From Chloroflexota bacterium (GTDB taxonomy: Bacteria > Chloroflexota > Anaerolineae > Anaerolineales > Anaerolineaceae), in the NCBI GenBank assembly GCA_029777225.1, contig JAKOSR010000115.1, forward strand, positions 1-22,517: 22,517 nt of DNA, in the 5' to 3' direction. This document shows, piece after piece, positions 1 to 7,813 of the stretch; the first letter of the stretch is position 1, and every line of letters starts with the position of its first letter. The notes beneath the pieces are model-generated. The model did not search any database. It worked only from the letters and a program-made list of their open reading frames with translations, and was not told the origin of the DNA. Both the position numbers and the translations under genes were made by a program.

Positions 1-102
1 CGAATCCTGGGCATAATCAGAAATGCCAATGGTGGCAATTCCATTTTCAACTTTCACCCACTCGTCAGTTTTTTGATACTTGAGGTCTTTTGGGAACAGC
101 AT
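1..102 (-). CDS. gcvH: Glycine cleavage system H protein, N-terminal fragment (cut by window edge)
   Basis: The first 34 codons are present. The protein starts MLFPKDLKYQKTDEWVKVEN and continues with GIATIGISDYAQDS, the typical opening of the H protein. GcvH carries the aminomethyl group on a lipoyl-lysine between the P, T and L proteins of the glycine cleavage complex in the cytoplasm. The lipoylated lysine and the rest of the protein lie beyond position 1. The ATG at 100-102 is preceded by AAGGAG (110-115, minus strand) at a 7-nt spacing, which fixes the start. The glycine riboswitch just upstream independently supports the call. Other gcv genes may follow to the left of the window. Confidence 0.93.
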   Translation of the reverse strand, partial: MLFPKDLKYQKTDEWVKVENGIATIGISDYAQDS

Positions 103-180
103 CGTCTTTCTCCTTATTCAAAAATGATTGTTGGTTAATCATGTGGAATTATACCCAAATGACGCCAGGCACATACCACA

Positions 181-308
181 TGCCCCTCTGTCACCGGGAA
201 TTAGATTTCAGAGGATAAGGATTGGGTTGATTTACCTGAGAGATTCGCCTTTATGGGGCTTGCCCCTTCGGTGCCGTCTGAAACGCTTGTTTCGCGGGAC
301 TCTTCCCT
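181..308 (-). ncRNA. Glycine riboswitch, single aptamer with 3' ghost aptamer
   Basis: Read on the minus strand, the leader of gcvH contains the conserved glycine-aptamer core. GCACCGAAGGGGCA lies at 261-274, GGCGAAU at 243-249 and CUCUCAGGU at 234-242, with the 5' strand GGAAGAG at 300-306. There is no second full aptamer on either side. Downstream, CCUCUG (209-214) and CAGAGG (185-190) can form the short helix of a ghost aptamer, as in type-1 singlet glycine riboswitches. Glycine binding normally turns on gcv genes. The predicted transcription start near 315 places the aptamer at the very 5' end of the RNA. There is no hairpin with a U-run before the gene, so translational control is more likely than termination. 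Confidence 0.93.
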
Positions 309-321
309 GTTCTACTTTTTC

Positions 322-349
322 ATTTTAATCAGCCACGTGGCTGTGTCAA
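322..349 (-). promoter_or_regulatory. Promoter of the gcvH riboswitch transcript
   Basis: On the minus strand a perfect -35 TTGACA (344-349) is followed, after 16 nt, by a -10 TAAAAT (322-327). The predicted start near 315 is only a few bases before the riboswitch aptamer, so promoter and riboswitch support each other. Confidence 0.75.
330..343. promoter_or_regulatory. Perfect 14-bp palindrome in the gcvH promoter spacer (possible operator)
   Basis: CAGCCACGTGGCTG is identical to its reverse complement. It occupies 14 of the 16 bases between the -35 and -10 boxes of the gcvH promoter. A protein bound here would block RNA polymerase. Its identity is unknown, and the operator role is inferred from symmetry and position alone. 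Confidence 0.5.
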
Positions 350-376
350 GCTTTTTTCCACGTTAGCTTGAGGGGG

Positions 377-404
377 GGCCAGAAGGGTTGGAAAATTGCT
401 GGCC
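377..404 (-). terminator. Possible weak terminator after the ABC exporter operon
   Basis: The inverted repeat GGCCAG (377-382) / CTGGCC (399-404) lies 1-2 nt after the stop codon of the second ABC gene. The stem is 6 bp with a 16-nt loop, and a C-run rather than a T-run follows it on the minus strand. It is therefore not a classical intrinsic terminator. It could be an mRNA 3' end or chance. Confidence 0.3.
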
Positions 405-405
405 T

Positions 406-2244
406 TTACTCAGGATTCAGGGCGTGCCGGCTGGAGTATAGTCTTCCGGCCTTCTCGACATAGTCGAGGCTTTGGTGACGGAAATACGTGTTGTACAGCT
501 CAGCGTAATTCCCACCCGAAGCCAAAAGCTGGGCGTGGGTGCCTTCTTCGATGATTTCACCGCCGGCAAGCACAATTATACGGTCGGCGGATGTCACCGT
601 CGACAAGCGATGGGCAATCAGGACGCTCGTTGATTGTTCCAGGATGAGGTTAAGCGCCTGTTGGATTTGTTTCTCGGTGAACGGGTCAATGCTGGCGGTG
701 GCTTCGTCCAGGATGAAGATGGAGGGTTTGTGAGCCAGCACGCGCATGAGGGCAACGAGCTGGCGCTGACCCATGGAAATTTGTGAACCACGTTCACCCA
801 CGTTGGTATCCAATCCGTGTGAAAATGTTTCCAGCCATTCCCCTTTGCCAATGCGGCGCGAAAGGTCCAGGATTTCCTCCCGGCTGATGCCTGGAACGGA
901 GAAACGGATGTTTTCTTCCACCGTACCTTCAAAAAGGAAGGGAACCTGGGTGACGATTCCCATGTGGGTTCTGAGCGCGGTCAAGTCGTACGAACGGATA
1001 TCACGGTCGTCGATGGTGAGTTCACCACCCTGGAATTCGTAGAAGCGCGTAATGAGGCGCGCGATGGAGGATTTGCCCGCGCCAGTATGACCGACAATGG
1101 CCACATTTTCCCCGGGCCTGATGTGCAAATCAAAATCACGCAACACTTCGCCGCCCGTGGCATAGTGGAATTGGAGATGATTGAAATCTATCTTGCCTTC
1201 CAACCTGGTGGGAACGTAATTCCCTGTTTGAACGACCGTGCGTTTGGCGTCAATGAGGGCAAAAATACGCTCCGCGGCTGAGAAACCGGTTTGAACCTGG
1301 GTCCAGTAAGAGGTGATGCTCATGACTGGCATGAGGAACCGGTCGCTGCTGAGCAAAATCATGTACCAGGCGCCGGCGCTTATCAGCCCCTGCGTGACTG
1401 TCAGGGCGCCATAATAGGTCATCAGGGCGATGGAAATGCCGCCAATCGTGCGGATGGTGGGGAAAACGATGGACAGTACAAACCCACGCCGGTAGTTGAC
1501 CCGGTAAGAGGTCTCGTTCGTGGTTTTGAAATCCTGGTAAATGCTGTCTTCCTGGCGGAAGTTCTTTGCCACGGAAATGCCACTGATTGTTTCCTTGATG
1601 TTGGCATTCACGTTGGCCATGGCACGCATGCCTTCGCGCGTGACCCTGCGCGCCAGGTTGCGGTAGACCGAGACGATGAGCATGGTGACCGGGACGAACG
1701 CGAAGAGTGCCAACGCGAGCCGCCATTCGGTCCTGAGCAGGATGACACCGACCGTGAGCGATTGGATGACACTGCCAAGCACATCCACGGTCAGCTGGAT
1801 GAGCAACACGAAATCGAGGTTGTCGGTTGTAATCCTGGAGACAATTTTGCCGGAGGAATATCGGTCGTGGAAGGCCATGTCCTGCTGGATGGAGGCGGAA
1901 AAGGCGTCGGTGGCAAGGTTGCGGCTGATATCCGCAGTGACCCGGGCCAGCAAGCGGTGCAGGACGTAGTAAAAAACGTAACCCAGCACTTCGATAACCA
2001 GGACGGCGAGCACCAGGATGATGAGCAGCCGGTTGGCGGTTGTGTTTACCTGACCTGTGTCGACCACTCTCGCGACCAGGACCGGGGGCAGCGCGCCGAT
2101 GACGCCCTGTAAAATGATGGTAATCAACATGAGCCACAGCTTGGTGGAATATGGCCGGGCATAGGTCCAAATACGGCGCAACAAGGCCGAGTTGGAGTAT
2201 TGCCTATCATACGCTTCGCCCACGAGACCCTGGTGGAAACCCAT
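406..2244 (-). CDS. ABC exporter half-transporter, subunit with degenerate signature motif
   Basis: A 612-residue fused transmembrane/ATPase half-exporter of the MsbA/MdlB/multidrug type in the cytoplasmic membrane. The membrane domain spans about residues 30-330. The ATPase domain has Walker A GHTGAGKS (385-392), a Q-loop Gln at 433, Walker B IFILDE (509-514) with an intact catalytic Glu514, and the switch His545. The ABC signature reads ISMGQ (489-493) instead of LSGGQ. The gene begins 2 nt after the stop of the upstream ABC gene, so the two are almost certainly co-translated. The degenerate signature here matches the Walker B change in the partner, as in heterodimeric exporters such as TM287/288. 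The substrate (drug, lipid or peptide) cannot be read from the sequence. Confidence 0.9.
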   Translation of the reverse strand: MGFHQGLVGEAYDRQYSNSALLRRIWTYARPYSTKLWLMLITIILQGVIGALPPVLVARVVDTGQVNTTANRLLIILVLAVLVIEVLGYVFYYVLHRLLARVTADISRNLATDAFSASIQQDMAFHDRYSSGKIVSRITTDNLDFVLLIQLTVDVLGSVIQSLTVGVILLRTEWRLALALFAFVPVTMLIVSVYRNLARRVTREGMRAMANVNANIKETISGISVAKNFRQEDSIYQDFKTTNETSYRVNYRRGFVLSIVFPTIRTIGGISIALMTYYGALTVTQGLISAGAWYMILLSSDRFLMPVMSITSYWTQVQTGFSAAERIFALIDAKRTVVQTGNYVPTRLEGKIDFNHLQFHYATGGEVLRDFDLHIRPGENVAIVGHTGAGKSSIARLITRFYEFQGGELTIDDRDIRSYDLTALRTHMGIVTQVPFLFEGTVEENIRFSVPGISREEILDLSRRIGKGEWLETFSHGLDTNVGERGSQISMGQRQLVALMRVLAHKPSIFILDEATASIDPFTEKQIQQALNLILEQSTSVLIAHRLSTVTSADRIIVLAGGEIIEEGTHAQLLASGGNYAELYNTYFRHQSLDYVEKAGRLYSSRHALNPE

Positions 2245-2246
2245 GC

Positions 2247-4004
2247 TTACTGCACCTCGGTAAAAATGTTGCGATAGGACTCGGAAGTATCCATCAATTC
2301 CTCGTGTGTTCCAATGGAGGAAATCAGGCCTTCCTTCATCACAACAATCAAATCCGCCCAGCGAATTTGCGAGAGCCGGTGGGTGATGATGAATGTCGTC
2401 CGGCCTTCCGCGGCAAGCATGATGGCCTTTTGGATTTCATCCTCGGTCTGGCTATCAATCGCGCTGGTAGAGTCGTCCAAAATCAGGATCCTGGGATCGG
2501 TCAGGAAGGCACGGGCAAGCGCGAGGCGCTGGCGCTGGCCTCCTGAAAGCGTTACGCCACGTTCGCCAATCACGGTTTCGAAACCTTCGGGAAGGGCATT
2601 GATGAAATTTTCTGCCTGGGCTTTGCGCGCGGCAACCAGGATTTCTTCCTGGGTGGCCCCTGGCTTGCCAAAGGCGATGTTTTCCGCGATGGTTTTTGAG
2701 AAGAGGAAGATATCCTGCTCGATGATGGAAATCTGGCTGCGGAGGCTATCCAGGCTCCAATCGCGCAAATCAACGCCGTCAATCCGTACGGAACCCTGGT
2801 CGGGATCGTAGGTGCGGTTTATCAGGCGGGCCAGGGTGGTCTTTCCGGACCCCGTCTGGCCGACGACGGCAACGGTTTGGCCGGGGTAAACTACCAGGTT
2901 GATATCCTTGAGGGTTGCGGTTTCGGAGGTGTAGGCGAAGGAAACATGGCTGAATTCAACTTCTCCGCGCAATTTCCCGGCGTGGCCCTCATCGTTCTTG
3001 TCGAGGTTGTTTTCCATGTTCATAACAGACAGTAACCTGCGCGCGCCGGCCAGGCCAAGCGAAATCTGAGAGTAAGAACGAATGGAGGTATTGGTGGGAA
3101 AACCCAGCAGGGACAGGCTGCTGAAGTAGGTGAGCACGCTGCCCATGCCGATGGCACCCTGGCGGACGAGCAAGAGGGCGTGCATCAGGCCAAAACCCAT
3201 GGCGAGGGCCAGGAGAAGCATGGGCAGGAACCTGGCCTCGATATCGCCCTGCTGCACGCTTGTATCACGGTAGGCCTGGATGTTGGCTTTGAATAACGCG
3301 ATTTCAGAGTCTTCCTGCGCCGCGGATTTTACCGTCTCAATCCCGTCAATGTCTTCAGCCAGGCGGCTGTTGAGGGCGCCAAAATAAAGTCTCACATTGC
3401 GGGTTACGGGCTCGAGAATTTTCAGATAGCGAGCGATGGAAAGGAAATACAACACGAGAAAAATCACGGGTGTCAGGATCAACGAGGGATGAATTGCCGC
3501 GCCAACGGTGATGGGAATGAACAGGAAATTAATCGAGCCAAACACCATGTTGATGCCAGGGCTGAAGATGTAATTCACCTCGCGAATATCGTTGGTGGCA
3601 CGGGCCATCAAATCGCCGATGGATTGAAGGGAATGAAAGGTCATGCTCTTGCCGAGCAGGTTGATGTAAAACTCTTCGCGAACGTTTCGTTCAATCTGTT
3701 GCGCGGTGACTTCAAAACCAAAGTTGCGGAAAAACTGGAACACACCCCGGGCGCTTTGGGAGAGGAAAATAATGACAGCCGCGCGCAAAGCCACTTGCAT
3801 GAGCGGCGTGCCGGAAATCAGCGTGTCGTAGGCCGTGCCAAACTCCAATGGGGGGACTGACGCGAGGGCGGCATTCCCGATGGCGCCCAACATGGCAACC
3901 ACGAACATGGGCCAAAGGTGGATGGTGTGGGACCACAACCAACGAATTGGGGAGGATTTATCAGTTTTGTAACGAAAAGGCGTCGAAAATTCGCTAATTG
4001 CCAT
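2247..4004 (-). CDS. ABC exporter half-transporter, subunit with non-catalytic Walker B
   Basis: A 585-residue half-exporter and first gene of a two-gene operon. The membrane domain covers about residues 25-320. The ATPase domain has Walker A GQTGSGKT (382-389), a Q-loop at Gln430 and a canonical signature LSGGQ (486-490). Its Walker B is ILILDD (506-511), with Asp511 in place of the catalytic Glu; His542 is retained. In heterodimeric exporters the Asp-bearing Walker B faces the partner's degenerate signature and forms a weak ATP site. Exactly that partner lies 2 nt downstream. The ATG at 4002-4004 has no good Shine-Dalgarno sequence. A possible lone -10 (TAGAAT, 4037-4042) lacks a matching -35. 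Confidence 0.9.
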   Translation of the reverse strand: MAISEFSTPFRYKTDKSSPIRWLWSHTIHLWPMFVVAMLGAIGNAALASVPPLEFGTAYDTLISGTPLMQVALRAAVIIFLSQSARGVFQFFRNFGFEVTAQQIERNVREEFYINLLGKSMTFHSLQSIGDLMARATNDIREVNYIFSPGINMVFGSINFLFIPITVGAAIHPSLILTPVIFLVLYFLSIARYLKILEPVTRNVRLYFGALNSRLAEDIDGIETVKSAAQEDSEIALFKANIQAYRDTSVQQGDIEARFLPMLLLALAMGFGLMHALLLVRQGAIGMGSVLTYFSSLSLLGFPTNTSIRSYSQISLGLAGARRLLSVMNMENNLDKNDEGHAGKLRGEVEFSHVSFAYTSETATLKDINLVVYPGQTVAVVGQTGSGKTTLARLINRTYDPDQGSVRIDGVDLRDWSLDSLRSQISIIEQDIFLFSKTIAENIAFGKPGATQEEILVAARKAQAENFINALPEGFETVIGERGVTLSGGQRQRLALARAFLTDPRILILDDSTSAIDSQTEDEIQKAIMLAAEGRTTFIITHRLSQIRWADLIVVMKEGLISSIGTHEELMDTSESYRNIFTEVQ

Positions 4005-4112
4005 GATTGATGTGCTCTTGCGTTCCCAGGGACGTAATTCTACCTTAGCCTTAACGGTTCGCGTGGGTAATTTGCATATTTCATCCCTTTATATTGGAAA
4101 TTGACCAGACGC

Positions 4113-4141
4113 TTGACGCTTGCTGATGGGGCGCTTATAAT
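4113..4141 (+). promoter_or_regulatory. Promoter of the FCD regulator-korAB operon
   Basis: TTGACG (4113-4118), a 17-nt spacer and a perfect TATAAT (4136-4141) form a near-consensus housekeeping promoter. Transcription should start near 4148, at the left edge of the palindromic operator. Confidence 0.8.
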
Positions 4142-4148
4142 TGGGGCA

Positions 4149-4172
4149 ATTAATCTTATTAATCAGATTAAT
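4149..4172. promoter_or_regulatory. 24-bp palindromic operator over the transcription start (probably for the FCD regulator)
   Basis: The arms ATTAATCT (4149-4156) and AGATTAAT (4165-4172) are exact reverse complements, and the centre carries another ATTAAT. Across all 24 bp only one symmetric base pair of positions fails to match. The site begins at the predicted +1 of the promoter and ends 11 nt before the regulator's start codon, as expected for autorepression. That the FCD protein binds it is inferred. Confidence 0.65.
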
Positions 4173-4183
4173 AGCCAACTACG

Positions 4184-4864
4184 ATGAAGAATAACAAACC
4201 AGACCTGTTGGATTTCCTTGCTGAAGCGTCAAAACGGGGCACGCGCGTTCCCAGCATTCCTGAATTGAGCGAACAGCTTGGAATGAACGTGGCGGCTGTA
4301 CGTGAGCAGCTGGAGGTAGCGCGCCAATTGGGAATTGTGGAAGTCAAACCCAAGGTGGGCATCCAACTCCACGCCTTTGACCTTTCAAAGCCGCTTGGCA
4401 TGTGCCTGAAATACGGGCTCTCGGTTGAACCGGACCTGTTTGACCACTTCGCTGATTTGCGCCGGCACCTAGAAATGAGTTACTGGTATGAAGCCGTTCC
4501 CAAGCTTACGCGCAAGGATATCGAAGTATTACAAGCGATTGTGGACGCGGCTTTGGCAAAAATCCGCCAGCAACCGGTTGAAATTCCACTGGACGAACAC
4601 AGGGATTTGCATCTGCTCATCTACCGGCACCTGGACAATCCCATTGTGATCAGCATGCTGGAAACCTATTGGGATTTGTACAGCCAGACCGCGGCCTCCC
4701 GGTATTATGACCGGGACAGCCTGGAAGTCATCTGGGTGCAGCACCAAAAGATGGTGAGCGCGCTGGCAGCGCGCCAGTTTGAGCAAGGATTTGAAGTGAT
4801 GGTTGCTCACATGGATTTACTTCAAAGTGTAAAGAAAGCTGAAATTAACCAGCGGTTTGAGTGA
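4184..4864 (+). CDS. GntR-type transcriptional regulator with FCD ligand-binding domain
   Basis: A 226-residue cytoplasmic DNA-binding protein. Residues 1-65 look like a GntR-type winged helix, with VPSIPELSEQLGMNVAAVRE as the recognition region and a wing around 53-62. Residues 75-215 are an all-helical FCD (FadR C-terminal) domain. FCD domains usually bind a metal through D-x3-H and two later His. Here His143, His187 and His209 keep that spacing, but the Asp position is His139. The ligand is probably an organic acid, as in many FCD regulators. The gene opens the korAB operon and sits behind a palindrome over its own promoter, so it likely represses itself and korAB until a 2-oxoacid or related metabolite appears. 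No Shine-Dalgarno is visible before the ATG at 4184. Its TGA at 4862-4864 just touches the korA ribosome-binding site. Confidence 0.88.
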   Translation: MKNNKPDLLDFLAEASKRGTRVPSIPELSEQLGMNVAAVREQLEVARQLGIVEVKPKVGIQLHAFDLSKPLGMCLKYGLSVEPDLFDHFADLRRHLEMSYWYEAVPKLTRKDIEVLQAIVDAALAKIRQQPVEIPLDEHRDLHLLIYRHLDNPIVISMLETYWDLYSQTAASRYYDRDSLEVIWVQHQKMVSALAARQFEQGFEVMVAHMDLLQSVKKAEINQRFE

Positions 4865-4878
4865 AAGGAGTCATGAGA

Positions 4879-6723
4879 ATGGACGAAGACCAAAAAGAGC
4901 AGGGCGAGATTGCTGAGGCAATCATCAATGAATTCTGCATGACCATCTGCACGGTGAATGGCTCGGGCAGTGGCACGGCCAATAACCTGCTATACCGCGC
5001 GTTATTCAGGATGGGCATTCCAACCTCGGGGAAAAACGTTTTTCCTTCGAACATCAAGGGGCTCCCAACCTGGTTTGTCATCCGTTCATCCGCCAAGGGT
5101 TACCTGGGCAGGGTGCCATATGATGACATCATCGTGGCGATGAATTCAACCACCTTCCTGGAAGATTTGACCTATTTACCCGAAGGCGGTGTGCTTTTTT
5201 ACGCGGACCACATCAAACTCCCTGAAAGCATCCGGCAGGATATTGCCTGTTACCCGATGCCCATCAAAACGCTGATGAAGGAAACCGAAGTACCACGGAA
5301 CCTCAAGGACTTCATGGAGAACATCCTGTACGTTGGCATCGTGGGCGAGGTGCTGGGCATCACGCGGGAGGCCTTGCGGGAAGCGGTGGATCTGCAATTT
5401 GTTGGTAAGCCGGAAGTGGCCAAATCCAACTACGACATGATCATGCGTGGCTATGACTGGGCATCGGCCAACCTGGAGAAAAAAGACCGCTATTTCGTGC
5501 GTCAAATGCCTCCACTGGCAGACTACATCCTGACGGATGGGAATAATGCCGGGGCGTTGGGCTCGCTTTTTGGTGGCATGCAGTTTTGTTCGTGGTACCC
5601 CATCACGCCCGCTTCCAGCATGGTCGAATCGGCCATTGCGCAGGTGTCAAAATTGCGCAAAGACCCGGTAACTGGGAAAAACACCTGCGTCATCCTGCAG
5701 GTCGAAGACGAATTAGCGGCGCTTGGGGCCGCGATTGGGGCTGGCTGGGCAGGTTTACGGTCCATGACTTCTACATCCGGCCCTGGTTTGAGCCTGATGA
5801 CTGAAAACGTCGGGCTGGCGTACTTCACCGAGACCCCCGTGGTCATCTGGGATGTGCAACGGGTGGGGCCGAGCACCGGCCTGCCAACCCGAACCGCGCA
5901 AGGCGACTTATCCATGGTCTACAACCTTGGGCATGGGGATACCAGCCATATGATTCTCATCCCGGGCAGTGTGAACGAGTGTTTCGAATTCGGGTGGAAA
6001 GCGTTTGACCTGGCGGATAAATACCAAACGCCCATTTTTGTGCTAAGCGACCTGGATTTGGGCATGAACCAGTGGATTACCCGCAAGTTCGAGTATCCCA
6101 ACCGGCCGATTGACCGGGGCAAGCTGCTGTGGGAAGAAGGGCTGGAGAATGTCAGCCCGGATTGGGGTCGGTACAAGGATTTGGATGGCGATGGAATCCC
6201 GTATCGCACGGTGATGGGCAATCAGAACCCCCGCTCGGCATACTTCGCGCGCGGCACCGGGCATGATGTATATGGCAATTACAGCGAGGAACCCAAGAAC
6301 TGGGCGGATATGCTCTCGCGCATCGGCCGGAAGCTGGGCTGTTGCGTCAAGGACCTGCCCAAGCCCGTCATTCGCAAGGGCAAGGAAGCAAGAATTGGCA
6401 TCATTGGCATGGGCTCCACGGACCCCGCGCTCATTGAGGCCCAGGATTTGCTCTCGGAAGCCGGCATCGAAGTGGATTACATGCGTGTGCGTTCCATCCC
6501 AGTTGACACCATGGAGAGGGAATTCATCGCTAGCCACGAACGCTGCTATGTGCTTGAACTGAACCGGGACGGCCAGCTGTGTGAAATCCTCAAGCTGGAA
6601 GTTTCCGAATATTCACAAAAACTTATCCATATTTCAGACATTGGCGGTTTGCCAATGACCGCCATCTGGGCGAGAGATAACATCATGGCGCACGAAAAGG
6701 AGCGATATGGAAAAACCAACTGA
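4879..6723 (+). CDS. korA: 2-oxoacid:ferredoxin oxidoreductase, fused gamma-alpha subunit
   Basis: A 614-residue subunit that, with KorB, oxidatively decarboxylates a 2-oxoacid to an acyl-CoA while reducing ferredoxin. Residues about 15-195 form the gamma domain (GSGSGTANNLLYRALFRMG near the start). Residues about 215-430 form the pyrimidine-binding alpha domain, with WYPITPASS (239-247) and GPSTGLPTR (330-338). The C-terminal domain follows. The length fits KorA-type fused subunits. A longer reading frame opens at GTG 4861, but AAAGGAG at 4864-4870 lies 8 nt before ATG 4879, so that start is chosen (ATG 4873 would leave only 2 nt). 2-Oxoglutarate is the usual assignment for this architecture; pyruvate or branched-chain 2-oxoacids cannot be excluded. 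The gene overlaps korB by 17 nt. Confidence 0.9.
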   Translation: MDEDQKEQGEIAEAIINEFCMTICTVNGSGSGTANNLLYRALFRMGIPTSGKNVFPSNIKGLPTWFVIRSSAKGYLGRVPYDDIIVAMNSTTFLEDLTYLPEGGVLFYADHIKLPESIRQDIACYPMPIKTLMKETEVPRNLKDFMENILYVGIVGEVLGITREALREAVDLQFVGKPEVAKSNYDMIMRGYDWASANLEKKDRYFVRQMPPLADYILTDGNNAGALGSLFGGMQFCSWYPITPASSMVESAIAQVSKLRKDPVTGKNTCVILQVEDELAALGAAIGAGWAGLRSMTSTSGPGLSLMTENVGLAYFTETPVVIWDVQRVGPSTGLPTRTAQGDLSMVYNLGHGDTSHMILIPGSVNECFEFGWKAFDLADKYQTPIFVLSDLDLGMNQWITRKFEYPNRPIDRGKLLWEEGLENVSPDWGRYKDLDGDGIPYRTVMGNQNPRSAYFARGTGHDVYGNYSEEPKNWADMLSRIGRKLGCCVKDLPKPVIRKGKEARIGIIGMGSTDPALIEAQDLLSEAGIEVDYMRVRSIPVDTMEREFIASHERCYVLELNRDGQLCEILKLEVSEYSQKLIHISDIGGLPMTAIWARDNIMAHEKERYGKTN

Positions 6724-7750
6724 AACCAGGGTGGAACGCAACCTCGTAGGGTTGACGCCGGCGGATTACAAAGGCAAACCCTCGACTCTGTGCCCCGGAT
6801 GTGGACACAACACGATTTCCAACCAGGTGCAGGCCGCGGTGTTTGAACTGGGGCTGTTGCCTGAGCAGGTCATCAAAGTGAGCGGGATTGGCTGCTCCAG
6901 TAAAAGTCCGAACTACTTTTTACAGCGCTCGTTTGGGTTTAACGGCCTGCATGGACGCATGCCCACGATTGCCACTGGCGCTTCGTTCGCGGACACGCGC
7001 GTGAAGGTTTTAGGTTTTTCGGGCGATGGCGACACCGCGAGTATTGGGTTGGGTCACTTCAAACACATCGTGCGGCGAAACGTGCCCATGGTTTATGTCA
7101 TCGAGAATAACGGTGTTTATGGATTGACCAAGGGGCAATTCTCGGCCACCTCCGACCTTGGCCTGGTTCTCAAGCACCAGGGTAAAAACATGCTGCCACC
7201 GCTTGACCTGTGCATGGAAGCACTGATTAGCGGCGCGACTTTTGTGGCCAGGGCGTTTTCTGGTGACATCAAGCAGATGAAGGAGCTGTTCAAGGCGGCC
7301 ATCGTGCATAAGGGCATGGCTGTGATTGACGTTATCAGCCCGTGTGTAACCTTTAATAACAAAGATACAGCTCTGCAGTCTTACACGTGGGGGCGGGAGC
7401 ATGAGCTGCCCATCCAGGACATTACTTTTGTGCCTGGCAAGGATGAGATTTTGCTGGGTGACTTCGAACCTGGGACGGTCCAGGAAGTGCGGCTGCACGA
7501 TGGCTCGGCCATCCTGCTGAAGAAAATTGACCGGGATTACGACCCCACGGACCAAAGTAATGCGCTTGACCTGCTGACCGAATCTTATAAGAACCACTAC
7601 TTTGCCACGGGATTAATCTACATCAACGCCTCCAAGCCCACCATCCATGACCTGTACGATTTGCCGGAGGAAGCCCTAAACCGCCTGACGCCCGAACGTT
7701 TGCGGCCGTCCACGGCACTGTTAGACGAAATCAACAGCTCCCTGTACTAA
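6707..7750 (+). CDS. korB: 2-oxoacid:ferredoxin oxidoreductase, beta (thiamine diphosphate) subunit
   Basis: A 347-residue catalytic partner of KorA. The thiamine-diphosphate/Mg site is visible as GDGDTASIG (106-114) followed by VIENNGVYGLTKGQ (131-144). Cys29 and Cys32 (CPGCGH), Cys63 (GIGCSS) and Cys213 (SPCVTFNN) match the four ligands of the [4Fe-4S] cluster in beta subunits of this family. No separate ferredoxin-like domain is attached, so electrons should go directly to free ferredoxin. The start ATG at 6707 lies inside the end of korA with AAGGAG just before it, indicating translational coupling and a fixed subunit ratio. The gene ends at a strong terminator. Confidence 0.92.
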   Translation: MEKPTETRVERNLVGLTPADYKGKPSTLCPGCGHNTISNQVQAAVFELGLLPEQVIKVSGIGCSSKSPNYFLQRSFGFNGLHGRMPTIATGASFADTRVKVLGFSGDGDTASIGLGHFKHIVRRNVPMVYVIENNGVYGLTKGQFSATSDLGLVLKHQGKNMLPPLDLCMEALISGATFVARAFSGDIKQMKELFKAAIVHKGMAVIDVISPCVTFNNKDTALQSYTWGREHELPIQDITFVPGKDEILLGDFEPGTVQEVRLHDGSAILLKKIDRDYDPTDQSNALDLLTESYKNHYFATGLIYINASKPTIHDLYDLPEEALNRLTPERLRPSTALLDEINSSLY

Positions 7751-7763
7751 AAAAGAGAAACAC

Positions 7764-7798
7764 AAAAAAGAGACTGGCTTTGATGCCAGTCTCTTTTT
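7764..7798. terminator. Bidirectional intrinsic terminator between korB and pyk
   Basis: GAGACTGGC (7770-7778) and GCCAGTCTC (7785-7793) pair perfectly around a 6-nt loop. The stem is flanked by an A-run on the left (7764-7769) and a T-run on the right (7794-7798). It therefore works for korB on the plus strand and for pyk on the minus strand. Confidence 0.93.
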
Positions 7799-7813
7799 GT
7801 ATCTGCGCGATGC

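Noticed and set aside
148..153. TATAAT on the minus strand between the riboswitch and gcvH as an internal promoter
   Set aside because: There is no -35 or extended -10, and it lies in the loop of the CAUGUGG/CCACAUG pair inside the leader. It would bypass the riboswitch, and chance is more likely.
128..328. 66-codon plus-strand open frame upstream of the ABC operon
   Set aside because: It is the antisense of the glycine riboswitch, with no ribosome-binding site or recognisable protein.
1250..2170. 306-codon and 273-codon alternative frames across the ABC gene at 406-2244
   Set aside because: They have compositionally odd His/Arg/Asp-rich translations with no motifs, while the ABC frame carries all expected motifs.
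4037..4042. TAGAAT as the -10 of the ABC exporter operon
   Set aside because: No acceptable -35 at 16-18 nt and no extended -10, so it is not reported as a promoter.
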